Shown: positions 45,165 to 54,016 of the stretch, one piece after another
How positions within the stretch are numbered: position 1 is the first letter of the stretch
Layout of the letters: each line of letters starts with the position of its first letter
DNA from: Aequorivita vladivostokensis
Lineage (GTDB): Bacteria > Bacteroidota > Bacteroidia > Flavobacteriales > Flavobacteriaceae
DNA length: 64,000 nucleotides
Direction: 5' to 3'
Assembly: GCF_000952855.1 (NCBI RefSeq)
Contig: NZ_JSVU01000001.1
Span: 531,991-595,990, forward strand
Made by a program: the position numbers and the translations under genes
Notes under the pieces: model-generated
What the model saw: only the letters and a program-made list of their open reading frames with translations
What the model was told of the DNA's origin: nothing
Database searches by the model: none

Positions 45165-45704
45165 TTGAAAAAACAACTCTGCGCCATAGCATTCCTTTTT
45201 ATACTCTTTGCTCCCGTGGCAACGATGTTTGTCTATCTGCAAGTTGAAAAAGCTAGTTTAAAGCGAGAGATAAAATGGAAGATGATTGGGGGATTGGACC
45301 AAAATGAATTGGTTCTTCTGAAATTTTCAAAAGAAGAAACCAAGGAAAAGCTGCAATGGGAACACTCCAAGGAATTTGAATACAACGGCCAAATGTATGA
45401 TGTGGTCTCAAAGGAAATTAGGGGAGATACCATTTACTACAGATGCTGGTGGGACCACGAGGAAACCGCTTTAAATAAAAAACTGAAAAAGTTGGTAGCC
45501 GGTGCCTTCGATCAGGACGAGGACCAGCAACAAACGCACAAACGCCTCAATAATTTTTTACAATCCTTTTTTATTTCGGAAGCGTTTCAATGGAGAGGGA
45601 AGCTCGTTGAAATTTCCGAAGTGTCCCTTCATAGCAACCTTCCCCGTCATTGGTTCTGCTCGCGGTGCTTACCTCCACCCACCCCGCCGCCACAATTTGG
45701 TTAA
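45165..45704 (+). CDS. Membrane-anchored small protein upstream of the TonB receptor
   Basis: A 179-residue protein that I do not recognise. One N-terminal hydrophobic segment (QLCAIAFLFILFAPVATMFVY, a signal anchor) is followed by a charged extracytoplasmic part (KFSKEETKEKLQWEHSKEF, YNGQMYDVVSKEIRGDTIYY) and a Cys/Pro end, WFCSRCLPPPTPPPQFG, holding a CxxC pair. The start is TTG at 45165, since no ATG fits. It lies 82 bases upstream of a heme-type TonB receptor on the same strand; proteins of this shape recur before TonB receptors in Flavobacteriia, to my knowledge, so a role in substrate or metal handling is possible but unproven. Confidence 0.65.
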   Translation: MKKQLCAIAFLFILFAPVATMFVYLQVEKASLKREIKWKMIGGLDQNELVLLKFSKEETKEKLQWEHSKEFEYNGQMYDVVSKEIRGDTIYYRCWWDHEETALNKKLKKLVAGAFDQDEDQQQTHKRLNNFLQSFFISEAFQWRGKLVEISEVSLHSNLPRHWFCSRCLPPPTPPPQFG

Positions 45705-45786
45705 CATTTTTTTCCACGACCCTTCCGAAGTTTTTCGGAGTGGGTGTAATTTATTGTTATGTTAACTTAAACACATTATTTATACA

Positions 45787-48192
45787 ATGAAATATAAATT
45801 TATACTGTGGTTGTTGCTGGGTTTCATTACCGATTCGTTTGCCCAGACCATAACCATAAAGGAAGCTGAGAGTGGCGAGCCCATTGAGTTGGTAACGCTG
45901 AACAGCCCCGATTCAAAAATATACGCGAGCACCAATGCCCGGGGCCAGGCGGATATTACTGCCTTCAAGGAATTGGAACAAATAGAAATTCGCAGTCTTG
46001 GCTATAAAACGCTTGTAAAAAGTTATGCCGAATTACAGGCTGCGGGGTTTACCATCCTGCTCGAAATTTCAAATCTCAATTTAGATGAAGTGGTCATTTC
46101 AGGCTCGCGATGGCGCCAGAGCAGTGATGAGGTGCCGTCAAAAATCATTTCCATTTCTCCGCGGGAAGTGGCACTGCAAAATCCGCAAACGGCCGCAGAT
46201 CTTTTGAGTATTTCGGGAAAGGTATTTGTCCAAAAAAGCCAGCAGGGCGGCGGCAGCCCAATGATACGCGGGTTTGCCACAAGCCGTTTGTTGTATTCGG
46301 TTGACGGCGTGCGGATGAACACGGCTATTTTCCGTTCCGGAAATCTTCAGAATGTTATCAATCTGGACCCCTTCGCCGTTGAAGGCACCGAAGTACTTTT
46401 CGGTCCCGGTTCGGTAATTTACGGGAGTGATGCCATTGGGGGCGTGATGAGCTTCCAAACCTTGACGCCCCGGCTTTCGCTAACCGATTCGCCATTGATT
46501 ACGGGCAAGGCCAATGTACGCTATTCGTCTGCCAACAATGAAAAGACTGGTCATTTTGACTTGAACCTGGGTTTTAAGAAATGGGCGTTCGTTACCAGCA
46601 TTACTTCTTGGGATTATGACCATTTGCGGCAAGGAAGCCATGGTCCTGAGGATTATATAAAGGACTATTATGTGCAGCGGCAGGACAGCACCGATGTGGT
46701 AATCACGCAGGACGATAAATTGCTGCAGATTCCTTCGGCCTATTCACAAATAAATATGATGCAGAAAATTCGTTTTCAGCCCAACGAGGGCTGGGATTTT
46801 CAGTATGGATTTCACTTTTCCGAAACATCGCCTTATGGCAGATACGACAGGCACAACCGAGTGCGCAATGGTACTGCCCGTTATGCCGAATGGAACTATG
46901 GCCCGCAGATATGGATGATGAACAATTTAAGCATCAACCACAGGGCAAGCAATACCGTTTTTGACCAAATGAACCTGCGCTTGGCGCACCAATGGTTTGA
47001 AGAGAGCCGAATAGACCGCTCGTTCAGCAAGCCCGATCGCAGCTCGCAGGAGGAAGAAGTAGGAGCCTATTCCGCCAACTTGGATTTTATAAAGGCAATC
47101 GGTAAAAAAAACACCCTGTTTTATGGGATAGAGTACGTGCTGAACGATGTAAATTCCGAAGGCAGCCTAACCGATATTTCCACCGAGATTTCTGAGCCGG
47201 GGCCGGCGCGATACCCAAAATCTACGTGGCAATCTATGGCAGTATATGTTACGGACGAGTTTAAGGTTACGGACGATTTCACCTTAAGTGCTGGAGCGCG
47301 TTACAATTATGTGTCTTTGGATTCTGAGTTTGATACTACCTTCTATCCTTTTCCCTTTACGGAAGCTAATTTAAAAAATGGTGCGCTCACGGGAAGCATA
47401 GGCGGTGTATATAGGCCCGATGAAACTTGGGTGATAAGTGCCAATTTTGGCAGTGCGTTTCGAGCGCCAAACGTTGATGACGTGGGGAAAGTCTTTGACT
47501 CAGAGCCGGGAAGCGTTGTGGTGCCCAACCCAGACCTAAAACCTGAATATGCCTATAATGCCGATTTGGGTATTGCCAAGGTTTTTAATGATGTGGTGAA
47601 AGTTGACATTACCAGTTACTACACAAAACTGAAAGATGCTTTGGTACGCCGCGATTTTAAATTGAACGGGCAGGACAGCATAATGTACCAGGGCGAATTG
47701 AGCCAAGTGCAGGCAATACAGAATGCGGCCGTGGCACAGGTGTATGGTCTGCAGGCGGGCGTGGAGGTGAAGTTGCCGAAGGGTTTTGGATTTTCCACTG
47801 ATGTGAATTTCCAAAAAGGCGAAGAGGAATTGGATAACGGCGAAACAAGCCCCTCGCGCCATGCGTCGCCATTTTTTGGCGTGTCGCGCTTAAATTATAA
47901 GGCCAATAAGTTGCGGATGGAACTCAACGTAAACTATCAGGGCAAATATGATTTTGATGACCTTCCCGAAGGGGAAAAAGACAAGACCGAAATATATGCC
48001 CTGGACGAAAATGGAAACCCCTACGCTCCAGCTTGGTACACGCTTAACTTTAAGGCTTTGTACAAGCTAACGAACACCTTTGATGTGAGCGGTGGCATCG
48101 AAAACCTGACCGATCAGCGCTACCGTCCCTACAGCTCTGGAATTTCCGGAGCGGGAAGGAATTTCATCCTTTCGCTGACGGCACATTTTTAA
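45787..48192 (+). CDS. TonB-dependent receptor, heme/hemoglobin type
   Basis: An 801-residue outer-membrane receptor. Signal peptide MKYKFILWLLLGFITDSFAQ; CarboxypepD_reg-like beta domain (about 21-100, ending LNLDEVVISGSR); plug domain with SQQGGGSPMIRGFATSRLLY and VDGVRMNTAIFRSGNLQNVI; 22-strand barrel to the Phe-terminated end. FRAP box at FRAPNVDDVGKV and NPDL box at VPNPDLKPEYAYN, plus GGGSPMIRGF and the RSGNLQN segment, point to the heme/hemoglobin receptor family (HmuR-like). The His between the FRAP and NPDL boxes in proven heme receptors is not evident, so the ligand is inferred. Terminator follows. Confidence 0.88.
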   Translation: MKYKFILWLLLGFITDSFAQTITIKEAESGEPIELVTLNSPDSKIYASTNARGQADITAFKELEQIEIRSLGYKTLVKSYAELQAAGFTILLEISNLNLDEVVISGSRWRQSSDEVPSKIISISPREVALQNPQTAADLLSISGKVFVQKSQQGGGSPMIRGFATSRLLYSVDGVRMNTAIFRSGNLQNVINLDPFAVEGTEVLFGPGSVIYGSDAIGGVMSFQTLTPRLSLTDSPLITGKANVRYSSANNEKTGHFDLNLGFKKWAFVTSITSWDYDHLRQGSHGPEDYIKDYYVQRQDSTDVVITQDDKLLQIPSAYSQINMMQKIRFQPNEGWDFQYGFHFSETSPYGRYDRHNRVRNGTARYAEWNYGPQIWMMNNLSINHRASNTVFDQMNLRLAHQWFEESRIDRSFSKPDRSSQEEEVGAYSANLDFIKAIGKKNTLFYGIEYVLNDVNSEGSLTDISTEISEPGPARYPKSTWQSMAVYVTDEFKVTDDFTLSAGARYNYVSLDSEFDTTFYPFPFTEANLKNGALTGSIGGVYRPDETWVISANFGSAFRAPNVDDVGKVFDSEPGSVVVPNPDLKPEYAYNADLGIAKVFNDVVKVDITSYYTKLKDALVRRDFKLNGQDSIMYQGELSQVQAIQNAAVAQVYGLQAGVEVKLPKGFGFSTDVNFQKGEEELDNGETSPSRHASPFFGVSRLNYKANKLRMELNVNYQGKYDFDDLPEGEKDKTEIYALDENGNPYAPAWYTLNFKALYKLTNTFDVSGGIENLTDQRYRPYSSGISGAGRNFILSLTAHF

Positions 48193-48298
48193 ATATAAAA
48201 GTCGCAGTCCGAGCGTTTTAAAAAAGGCTAATTTATAATTACATTTTTAGTATATTTGGGCTGAGCCTTATGGCTTATTTCTCCCCACTTAATTTGAA

Positions 48299-48329
48299 AG
48301 GAACCCGTGCCATTGTGGCGCGGGTTCTT
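48299..48329 (+). terminator. Hairpin after the TonB receptor
   Basis: Stem GAACCCG-T-GCC / GGC-G-CGGGTTC, loop ATTGT, followed by TTAAATT. Lies about 105 bases after the TonB stop. Confidence 0.65.
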
Positions 48330-48350
48330 AAATTATAGAAGTTTCATTTC

Positions 48351-48390
48351 AAAAAAAAGGCCCGGACAAATATTAATTTGATCCGGACCC
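48351..48390 (-). terminator. Terminator of the small basic protein gene
   Basis: Read on the minus strand: stem GG(T)CCGGA-T-CAAAT / ATTTG-TCCGG-G-CC followed by eight T. Lies 20 bases after the stop of the small gene and so supports it as transcribed. Confidence 0.7.
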
Positions 48391-48409
48391 ATTCATCAAA
48401 CCAAAAAAA

Positions 48410-48526
48410 TCAAACACGTGATTTGCGTTTCTTCATCTTTTTTTCTTCCAGTTTTTTCAATATTTTCTCCTGTTTCAATGCTTTTGCATCTTTAGTGGAG
48501 GCTCTAAGGTTTCTTCCTTTTGCCAT
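48410..48526 (-). CDS. 38-residue highly basic protein
   Basis: MAKGRNLRASTKDAKALKQE, continuing KILKKLEEKKMKKRKSRV, found by translating the gap after the TonB gene. About half the residues are Lys or Arg and the middle should form one amphipathic or coiled helix. Too short for standard ORF finding but supported by a minus-strand terminator right after the stop. I recall similar short MAKGRNLRASTKDAK-like proteins in flavobacteria, function unknown; RNA or ribosome association would fit the charge but is only a guess. Confidence 0.65.
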   Translation of the reverse strand: MAKGRNLRASTKDAKALKQEKILKKLEEKKMKKRKSRV

Positions 48527-48847
48527 GATACAAATTTTTAAAAGTTTTGAAATATAACATCCCGGCTTCCTTTTAGAGAATGTTAGTGCGAGTCATAGCG
48601 ACCAGAAATACTGGTATTGTGATTTGGATGTGTTTTTTAAAGTAAAAAAGGAATCCGTAGCGGCACACTCGCAGGTGCGCCTTAATTCGGGAAGATGATT
48701 TTCGGTTTAAGGTAGGCAACCAAGAATTTACGTAACTTGATATGGTTACAATTGCTCTTACAAAGTGAATAAAAACCAAGCATAGCGAAAGTTTTTGATT
48801 ACGGGGTAAACATATCCAATTAAAGTATCAAAAGCAAATAAAAAGCC
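48527..48847. other. Intergenic region without a supported gene
   Basis: About 320 bases between the small basic gene and the STAS gene, both minus strand. One minus-strand frame of 68 codons (48573-48779) exists, but its composition is that of spacer DNA and no family is recognised. A TATATTTC near 48557 (minus) might be a -7 element for the small gene. Confidence 0.4.
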
Positions 48848-49156
48848 CTAAAAGATAGGCGTGGATAAATTGCTGGAATATTCGATACCAACGAAGGCGA
48901 ATACAGCCTTGACCACTGTATTTTCCTTACAGAACAAGATGATTTCCTTATTGTTTTCCCGCGCCTTTTCCGAAGCTATATAAAGCATATACGCCCCGGC
49001 CTCATCGAAACGTTCCAGAAGATCCAAATCTATGACCAGGGATTGGGTTTTGTCCAGAGCAGACTCAATCTTGAATTGGGTCTCAGACAGATTGCCGCTA
49101 TAGAGTTTTCCCTCTAATCGTAATAGCTGGTTGTTTATAAAATGATAAAACGGCAT
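48848..49156 (-). CDS. STAS-like (anti-sigma-antagonist fold) protein
   Basis: A 102-residue single-domain protein. The central LVIDLDLLERFDEAGAYMLYIA corresponds to the STAS strand-loop-helix of SpoIIAA/RsbV (V-x-D-x-S-x-x-x-I-D-S-S-G). The phosphorylated Ser of classical antagonists (DSSG) is replaced, the loop here being DEAG, so switching by a serine kinase is unlikely; lone STAS proteins of this kind have been linked to other signalling or to lipid binding. No sigma, anti-sigma or kinase gene lies next to it. Assignment rests on motif and length only. Confidence 0.6.
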   Translation of the reverse strand: MPFYHFINNQLLRLEGKLYSGNLSETQFKIESALDKTQSLVIDLDLLERFDEAGAYMLYIASEKARENNKEIILFCKENTVVKAVFAFVGIEYSSNLSTPIF

Positions 49157-49493
49157 ACTGTTGTGATTGAAATTTGAAAATCACATAGGTTTTGCGTAGG
49201 AATTTAAGGGCGAAATTGATTCGGAGAGGAAATTGAGGTGTGAATTTACAAAATGTAATTTAAAAATAACCGGCATTCGTTGTGCGAAGATAGCTACCTG
49301 TCCATTTTTTTTCGAGGTATATACTTTTCTTTTATAGCGAACAAGTTATAAACGGCTTCTGGCTAATCCACTTCTTTTTAATAGTTTTGCAGCCTTTTTC
49401 ATTTGGGAGATACAAATTAAAACCTTAACCATTTACGTACGGAACGTCTGAGGGGAGGGTTTACTGATTAATATAAAATTTCAAAATATAAAT
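49157..49493. other. Divergent intergenic region before the ABC-F gene
   Basis: About 337 bases between the STAS gene (minus) and abc-f gene (plus). TAGTTTTG at 49382-49389 is an exact -7 consensus about 105 bases before the ABC-F ATG, without a clear -33 element, leaving a leader of about 100 bases with GGAACGTCTGAGGGGAGGG. Otherwise nothing recognised. Confidence 0.4.
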
Positions 49494-51131
49494 ATGATTA
49501 CAATAGATGGTTTGGCGGTTGAGTTTAGTGGCGATACCCTGTTTAGCGACGTTTCGTTCGTGGTGAACGAAAACGATAAAATAGCCCTAATGGGAAAAAA
49601 CGGGGCGGGGAAAAGTACGATGATGAAAATAATTGCCGGTGTGCAAAAACCTACTCGTGGCAATGTTCGCGCTCCCAAAGATGCAGTAATTGCCTATTTG
49701 CCACAGCACTTGTTGACCGATGACAGTTGCACCGTTTTTGAAGAAGCTTCCAAGGCCTTCAAACAAATTTTTGAAATGCGGGACGAAATGGACCGGCTGA
49801 ACAAAGAACTGGAGACCCGCACCGATTACGAAAGTGATGAATATATGAACATCATAACCAAAGTTGCTGAATTAGGTGAAAAATATTATGCGCTCGAAGA
49901 AATTAACTACGAGGCCGAGGTGGAAAAAGCCCTTCGCGGACTTGGTTTTAAAAGAAGCGATTTACATCGGTCAACTTCAGAATTCAGCGGTGGGTGGCGT
50001 ATGCGGATTGAATTGGCAAAACTTCTGCTTCAAAAACCAGATTTAATTTTGCTGGATGAGCCCACAAACCACGTGGATATTGAGTCGGTTATTTGGTTGG
50101 AAGATTTTCTTTTGAATAAAGCAAAAGCAGTCATCGTAATTTCGCACGATAGAAAATTTATTGATAATATAACCAACCGAACCATTGAAGTCACCATGGG
50201 TCGTATTTACGATTACAAGGCCAATTATAGCCATTACCTGGAGCTGCGTGCCGATAGAAGGGCGCACCAAATAAAGGCGTATGAAGAGCAGCAAAAATTC
50301 ATTGCGGAGACCCAACAGTTTATTGAGCGTTTTAAGGGAACGTATTCCAAAACCAATCAGGTAAACTCACGCGAAAAGATGCTGGAGAAACTTCAAATAA
50401 TTGAAATTGACGAAATAGATACTTCCGCTTTGGCACTTCGTTTTCCGCCAGCCCAACGCAGCGGCGATTATCCGGTAGTTGCGGAAGGGCTTACCAAGAA
50501 GTATGGCGACCACGTGGTTTTTAAAGATGCCAATATGAGTATTTCCCGAGGTGAAAAGGTGAGTTTCGTGGGAAGAAACGGCGAAGGAAAATCCACAATG
50601 ATAAAAGCCATTATGGGCGAGATTGATATTGAGGGAAAATGTACGTTGGGCCACAATGCCAAAGTGGGCTATTTTGCCCAAAATCAAGCCGCACTTTTAG
50701 ATAAGGAACTTACCGTTTTTCAGACAGTTGATGAGGTTGCCAAAGGAGAAATTAGAACGCAGATTAAAAATATTCTCGGCCGGTTTATGTTCAGTGGAGA
50801 CGATATTGACAAAAAAGTAGGCTTGCTTTCGGGCGGCGAGCGAACCCGTTTGGCGATGGTAAAATTATTGTTGGAACCCGTGAATGTCTTGATTCTCGAT
50901 GAGCCTACGAACCATTTGGATTTAAAATCGAAAGATGTTTTGAAGGAAGCCCTGCTTCAGTTTGATGGCACGCTTATTCTGGTTTCCCACGACCGCGATT
51001 TCCTTCAGGGACTTTCTGAAAAAGTTTTTGAATTTAAGGACAAACGCGTTATTGAACATTTTGAAACCATAGACGATTTCCTTCAGAGAAATAGAATAGA
51101 GAGTTTGAAGGAGATTGATTTGAAGGTTTAA
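49494..51131 (+). CDS. ABC-F family ATPase
   Basis: A 545-residue soluble protein with two ABC ATPase domains and no membrane segments. Domain 1: Walker A GKNGAGKST (about 35), signature FSGGW, Walker B LILLDEPTNHVD. Linker (about 240-310, charged, P-site tRNA interaction motif region). Domain 2: Walker A GRNGEGKST (about 356), signature LSGGERTR, Walker B VLILDEPTNHLD. Members act at the ribosomal E site (EttA, YbiT, YheS, Uup) or give antibiotic resistance. Length and linker are nearest to the housekeeping YbiT type, but I cannot exclude other subfamilies. Stands alone with a leader of about 100 bases. Confidence 0.93.
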   Translation: MITIDGLAVEFSGDTLFSDVSFVVNENDKIALMGKNGAGKSTMMKIIAGVQKPTRGNVRAPKDAVIAYLPQHLLTDDSCTVFEEASKAFKQIFEMRDEMDRLNKELETRTDYESDEYMNIITKVAELGEKYYALEEINYEAEVEKALRGLGFKRSDLHRSTSEFSGGWRMRIELAKLLLQKPDLILLDEPTNHVDIESVIWLEDFLLNKAKAVIVISHDRKFIDNITNRTIEVTMGRIYDYKANYSHYLELRADRRAHQIKAYEEQQKFIAETQQFIERFKGTYSKTNQVNSREKMLEKLQIIEIDEIDTSALALRFPPAQRSGDYPVVAEGLTKKYGDHVVFKDANMSISRGEKVSFVGRNGEGKSTMIKAIMGEIDIEGKCTLGHNAKVGYFAQNQAALLDKELTVFQTVDEVAKGEIRTQIKNILGRFMFSGDDIDKKVGLLSGGERTRLAMVKLLLEPVNVLILDEPTNHLDLKSKDVLKEALLQFDGTLILVSHDRDFLQGLSEKVFEFKDKRVIEHFETIDDFLQRNRIESLKEIDLKV

Positions 51132-51235
51132 CCGTAGATTGGAAATTTAAGAGTCAATGCATTTGGATGTTAAGGTTTTAACGCTCGTTTTTACCTTTTG
51201 CTGAGTTTTGGGTATCTTTAGAAATAAAAAATATC

Positions 51236-51946
51236 ATGGAAAAACCCGACTTTTCAAATCTAAAAGCACTTTATATTAATTGTACTTTAAAACTTTCCCC
51301 GCGCATGAGCCATACACAGGGATTGATAGACGTATCGCAAAATATTATGGAAGCCGAAGGAGTTTCTTTTGAAAACATTCGGCTTGTGGATTATCCAGTC
51401 GCCTATGGAGTTTATCCCGATATGACCGAACATGGAGCCAAGGAGGATGCCTGGCCGGAAATTTGGAAAAAAGTAGATGCTGCCGATATTTTAATTATTG
51501 GAACTCCTATTTGGTTGGGCGCAAAATCATCTGTTGCCAGTAAATTGATTGAACGGCTTTATGCCATGAGCAGCCTGCAAAATGATAAGGGACAGTATTA
51601 TTTTTACGGAAAAGTAGGCGGGTGTATTATTACCGGCAATGAAGACGGAATAAAGCATTGCGGAATGGGTATTTTGTATTCCCTGCAGCATATAGGCTAT
51701 AGTATCCCGCCGCAGGCAGATTGTGGGTGGGTAGGCGAGGCAGGCCCCGGCCCAAGTTATAGGGATGAGGAAAGTGGCGCCAAGAGCAACGATTTTACAA
51801 ATAGGAATACCACCTTTATGACCTATAATCTGCTCCATTTGGCTAAAATGCTGAAAGAGCAGGGCGGCTATCCGGCGTACGGTAATTCCAGAAAGGCTTG
51901 GGACGACGGCACCCGCTGGAATTTTGAAAATCCGGAATATCGCTAA
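51236..51946 (+). CDS. Flavodoxin-like/NADPH-dependent FMN reductase family protein
   Basis: A 236-residue cytosolic flavoprotein-type oxidoreductase. The flavodoxin-like start LKALYINCTLKLSPRMSHTQ has the phosphate-binding Ser/Thr region, DAADILIIGTPIWLGAKSSV the second FMN loop and GKVGGCIITGNEDGIKHCGM the third. Substrate unknown (quinone or flavin reduction is usual). It is a single gene, 104 bases after ABC-F and 60 bases before DUF4251. Confidence 0.85.
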   Translation: MEKPDFSNLKALYINCTLKLSPRMSHTQGLIDVSQNIMEAEGVSFENIRLVDYPVAYGVYPDMTEHGAKEDAWPEIWKKVDAADILIIGTPIWLGAKSSVASKLIERLYAMSSLQNDKGQYYFYGKVGGCIITGNEDGIKHCGMGILYSLQHIGYSIPPQADCGWVGEAGPGPSYRDEESGAKSNDFTNRNTTFMTYNLLHLAKMLKEQGGYPAYGNSRKAWDDGTRWNFENPEYR

Positions 51947-52006
51947 AAACCAATTATTTTTAATTTAGGCACAATGTTTGTTTTTATTCATTTTAAAAGA
52001 TATATT

Positions 52007-52501
52007 ATGAAAAGAACTATTTTTTTAATGACATTGCTGCTGTGTTTTGTCTTGGGCAACGCCCAGAATACAAGCAGTACTTCGCAAGTAGCACCCGATG
52101 CAGAACAAAGTGCAATAGAAACTTTGTTGACCTCGAAAAATTTTGAGTTTGTTGCCAATACCGTGCTTCCTTTAGGACAGCCTCCTAAAAATTTGGTGGG
52201 CAGCGATTATTCCGTAACCTTTTCGCCCGAAATGATTGTAAGCAATATGCCATACTACGGGCGCGCTTACCGTACGCTCATGGGCAGGGATAAGGGGATG
52301 CGCTTTAAGGGAGCTCCGGAAAATTTTACCGTGGCTGCAGAGGATAATAATTATAAGGCGCATGCAACCGTTGAAGATGAAAATGATAGCTATTCCATAT
52401 TATTGACTGTGGAGCATTCGGGTATTGCTACATTGACCATTTCCTCCAACGGTCGTGAAAGTATTGAATATCATGGAGAGGTTGTTTCGGTGAAGAACTG
52501 A
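52007..52501 (+). CDS. DUF4251 exported protein
   Basis: A 164-residue exported protein. The signal peptide MKRTIFLMTLLLCFVLGNAQ fixes the start at 52007, not the upstream in-frame ATG at 51974. The domain matches the Bacteroidota DUF4251 family: LTSKNFEFVANTVLPLGQPP, then YYGRAYRTLMGRDKGMRFKG and the beta-rich end SILLTVEHSGIATLTISSNG. Function unknown. A hairpin terminator follows. Confidence 0.88.
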   Translation: MKRTIFLMTLLLCFVLGNAQNTSSTSQVAPDAEQSAIETLLTSKNFEFVANTVLPLGQPPKNLVGSDYSVTFSPEMIVSNMPYYGRAYRTLMGRDKGMRFKGAPENFTVAAEDNNYKAHATVEDENDSYSILLTVEHSGIATLTISSNGRESIEYHGEVVSVKN

Positions 52502-52523
52502 TTGATCAATTTCGTAGAATGAA

Positions 52524-52553
52524 AAAACGGCCCAATTTAATTGGACCGTTTTC
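52524..52553. terminator. Bidirectional terminator after DUF4251
   Basis: Stem AAAACGG-CCAATT / AATTGG-CCGTTTT with one mismatched pair, T runs on both sides; between convergent genes. Confidence 0.8.
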
Positions 52554-52580
52554 TTTTATTTAATGGAAACTAAATAGAAT

Positions 52581-53420
52581 TTATTCATTATCTACCCTTA
52601 TGAATTCGCCATTAAGGGTAAATTTTATTTCAATGCCATTGTTTAGTTCTACCTGTTGGTGATCATCCTCCAATTCCCATTCAACAATAAAATCGTTGGG
52701 ATAATTTTGGGTCACATAATCTAAAATTGACTGAGGAATTACTGAATCAGGCAATTCCGTGATTCCTTCAATAGAAATAATCTCAAAGTTTTCATTAAAT
52801 TCTAGCTCATAATCACCATCAAGATAAATTTCGTATTCCACGGTATTGTCATCCATTTCTTTCAATGCACGTATAATGGCATTTGAAGCAAAATGTTCGT
52901 TGAGATAGGCCATTATTTCTGCTGGGATTTCCGCTTCAGAAAGTACTATTTCATTTTCATCGTCGTCATCATTATCGGTATCAACACGAATAAAGATGCC
53001 CTCCAGCGTAAATTCAAGCTCTAAGCCATTGTCGAGCTCTACTTCTTGATAGCCATCCTCTATTTCCCAGTCAGTTATAATATTATTGGGGTAATTTAGA
53101 GCCACATAATTTAAGATAGATTGTGGAATAACCGAATCTGGCAATACGTCATCGTCATCAATGTCAACGATCTCATAAGTACCGTTAAACTCAAGCCTTA
53201 AATTTCCATCGAAAAAAACGTGATAACTAGTCTCATTGTTCTCAGTTTCCATTTCTGCCCTATTAAAGGTGCGGTCCGCAAAATATGTGGAAACATATGT
53301 TCGGATTTCAGTAGGCAAATCGGCCTCATTTATTACGTTGGGATCTGGGGTATTGTCGTCATCACTGCAGGCGACAAATGTGAGAGATAAGGCGAAGAAC
53401 GCCAAAATTAGTTTTTTCAT
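52581..53420 (-). CDS. Lipoprotein with four PepSY-like modules
   Basis: A 279-residue lipoprotein (MKKLILAFFALSLTFVACSD, lipobox Cys18). The mature part consists of an internal duplication of a two-module unit: LPTEIRTYVSTYFADRTFNR with LPDSVIPQSILNYVALNYPN, then IPAEIMAYLNEHFASNAIIR with LPDSVIPQSILDYVTQNYPN. Each module of about 60 residues has the helix-beta-beta shape of the PepSY-like (PF11396-type) family. It is very acidic with DDDD-rich linkers. It follows a single-module PepSY-like gene and a two-component system on the same strand, so an extracytoplasmic regulatory or sensing role is possible. Confidence 0.85.
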   Translation of the reverse strand: MKKLILAFFALSLTFVACSDDDNTPDPNVINEADLPTEIRTYVSTYFADRTFNRAEMETENNETSYHVFFDGNLRLEFNGTYEIVDIDDDDVLPDSVIPQSILNYVALNYPNNIITDWEIEDGYQEVELDNGLELEFTLEGIFIRVDTDNDDDDENEIVLSEAEIPAEIMAYLNEHFASNAIIRALKEMDDNTVEYEIYLDGDYELEFNENFEIISIEGITELPDSVIPQSILDYVTQNYPNDFIVEWELEDDHQQVELNNGIEIKFTLNGEFIRVDNE

Positions 53421-53524
53421 ATTTGAGAATATTTAATTAGGTTTAAAATGGAATGCCCGGATTATTTAATTCATGCTTATAATCTGTAACGGACACTCCA
53501 TAAAATTTTGTGTATTAGAGAGGA

Positions 53525-53956
53525 TTATTTGGTATTTAGTATTTTGCCGGCACCGTCAAATTCCAAGTGTTTCTCTTCATTGCCTTTTTCGATTTCTACC
53601 AAAAAGGTTTCTTGGCCATTGGTTGTCCATTTCTCTGCATCGTCAATTTTATAGTCGGCATATTGGGTTTTAATAGTGTTTTTAACAGTCTGTGGAAGAT
53701 CACCTTCTGAGATTTCCTCGGAATGTTTAATCATTTTTCCGTTGCCATCAAACCAAGCCTCATAGTTGGTAAAAAAACCAATTTCGAAATCTACATTGTA
53801 AGTTTCACCCTGTTTCTCCCATTCCACGTCACTGGCCTTGGGAAATTCCTTTTTAAAAGTATTCAGTACGACTGAGGGTACTTGGCTCTCTGCCAAATCT
53901 TGTGCGAACACTGTGCCGCCAAATAGCAGCGCAGTCATAATTGCTAAAGTTTTCAT
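53525..53956 (-). CDS. PepSY-like exported protein
   Basis: A 143-residue protein with a signal peptide (MKTLAIMTALLFGGTVFAQ) and two PepSY-like modules: VPSVVLNTFKKEFPKASDVE with WEKQGETYNVDFEIGFF, and LPQTVKNTIKTQYADYKIDD with EKWTTNGQETFLVEIEKG. It lies 60 bases downstream of the histidine kinase gene on the same strand and 104 upstream of the larger PepSY-like lipoprotein, so kinase and PepSY genes may form one regulatory unit. A TTTG...TAATTTTA pair upstream (minus, near 53965-53995) may be its own promoter. Confidence 0.85.
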   Translation of the reverse strand: MKTLAIMTALLFGGTVFAQDLAESQVPSVVLNTFKKEFPKASDVEWEKQGETYNVDFEIGFFTNYEAWFDGNGKMIKHSEEISEGDLPQTVKNTIKTQYADYKIDDAEKWTTNGQETFLVEIEKGNEEKHLEFDGAGKILNTK

Positions 53957-54016
53957 AGTATTTTATTTTAAAATTATACTCAAAACTAAAGGACAAATCT
54001 GGAAGGAATTTGGAAT

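Noticed and set aside
48573..48779. 68-codon minus-strand ORF
   Set aside because: No family, no start context and no nearby terminator or conservation clue; treated as spacer.
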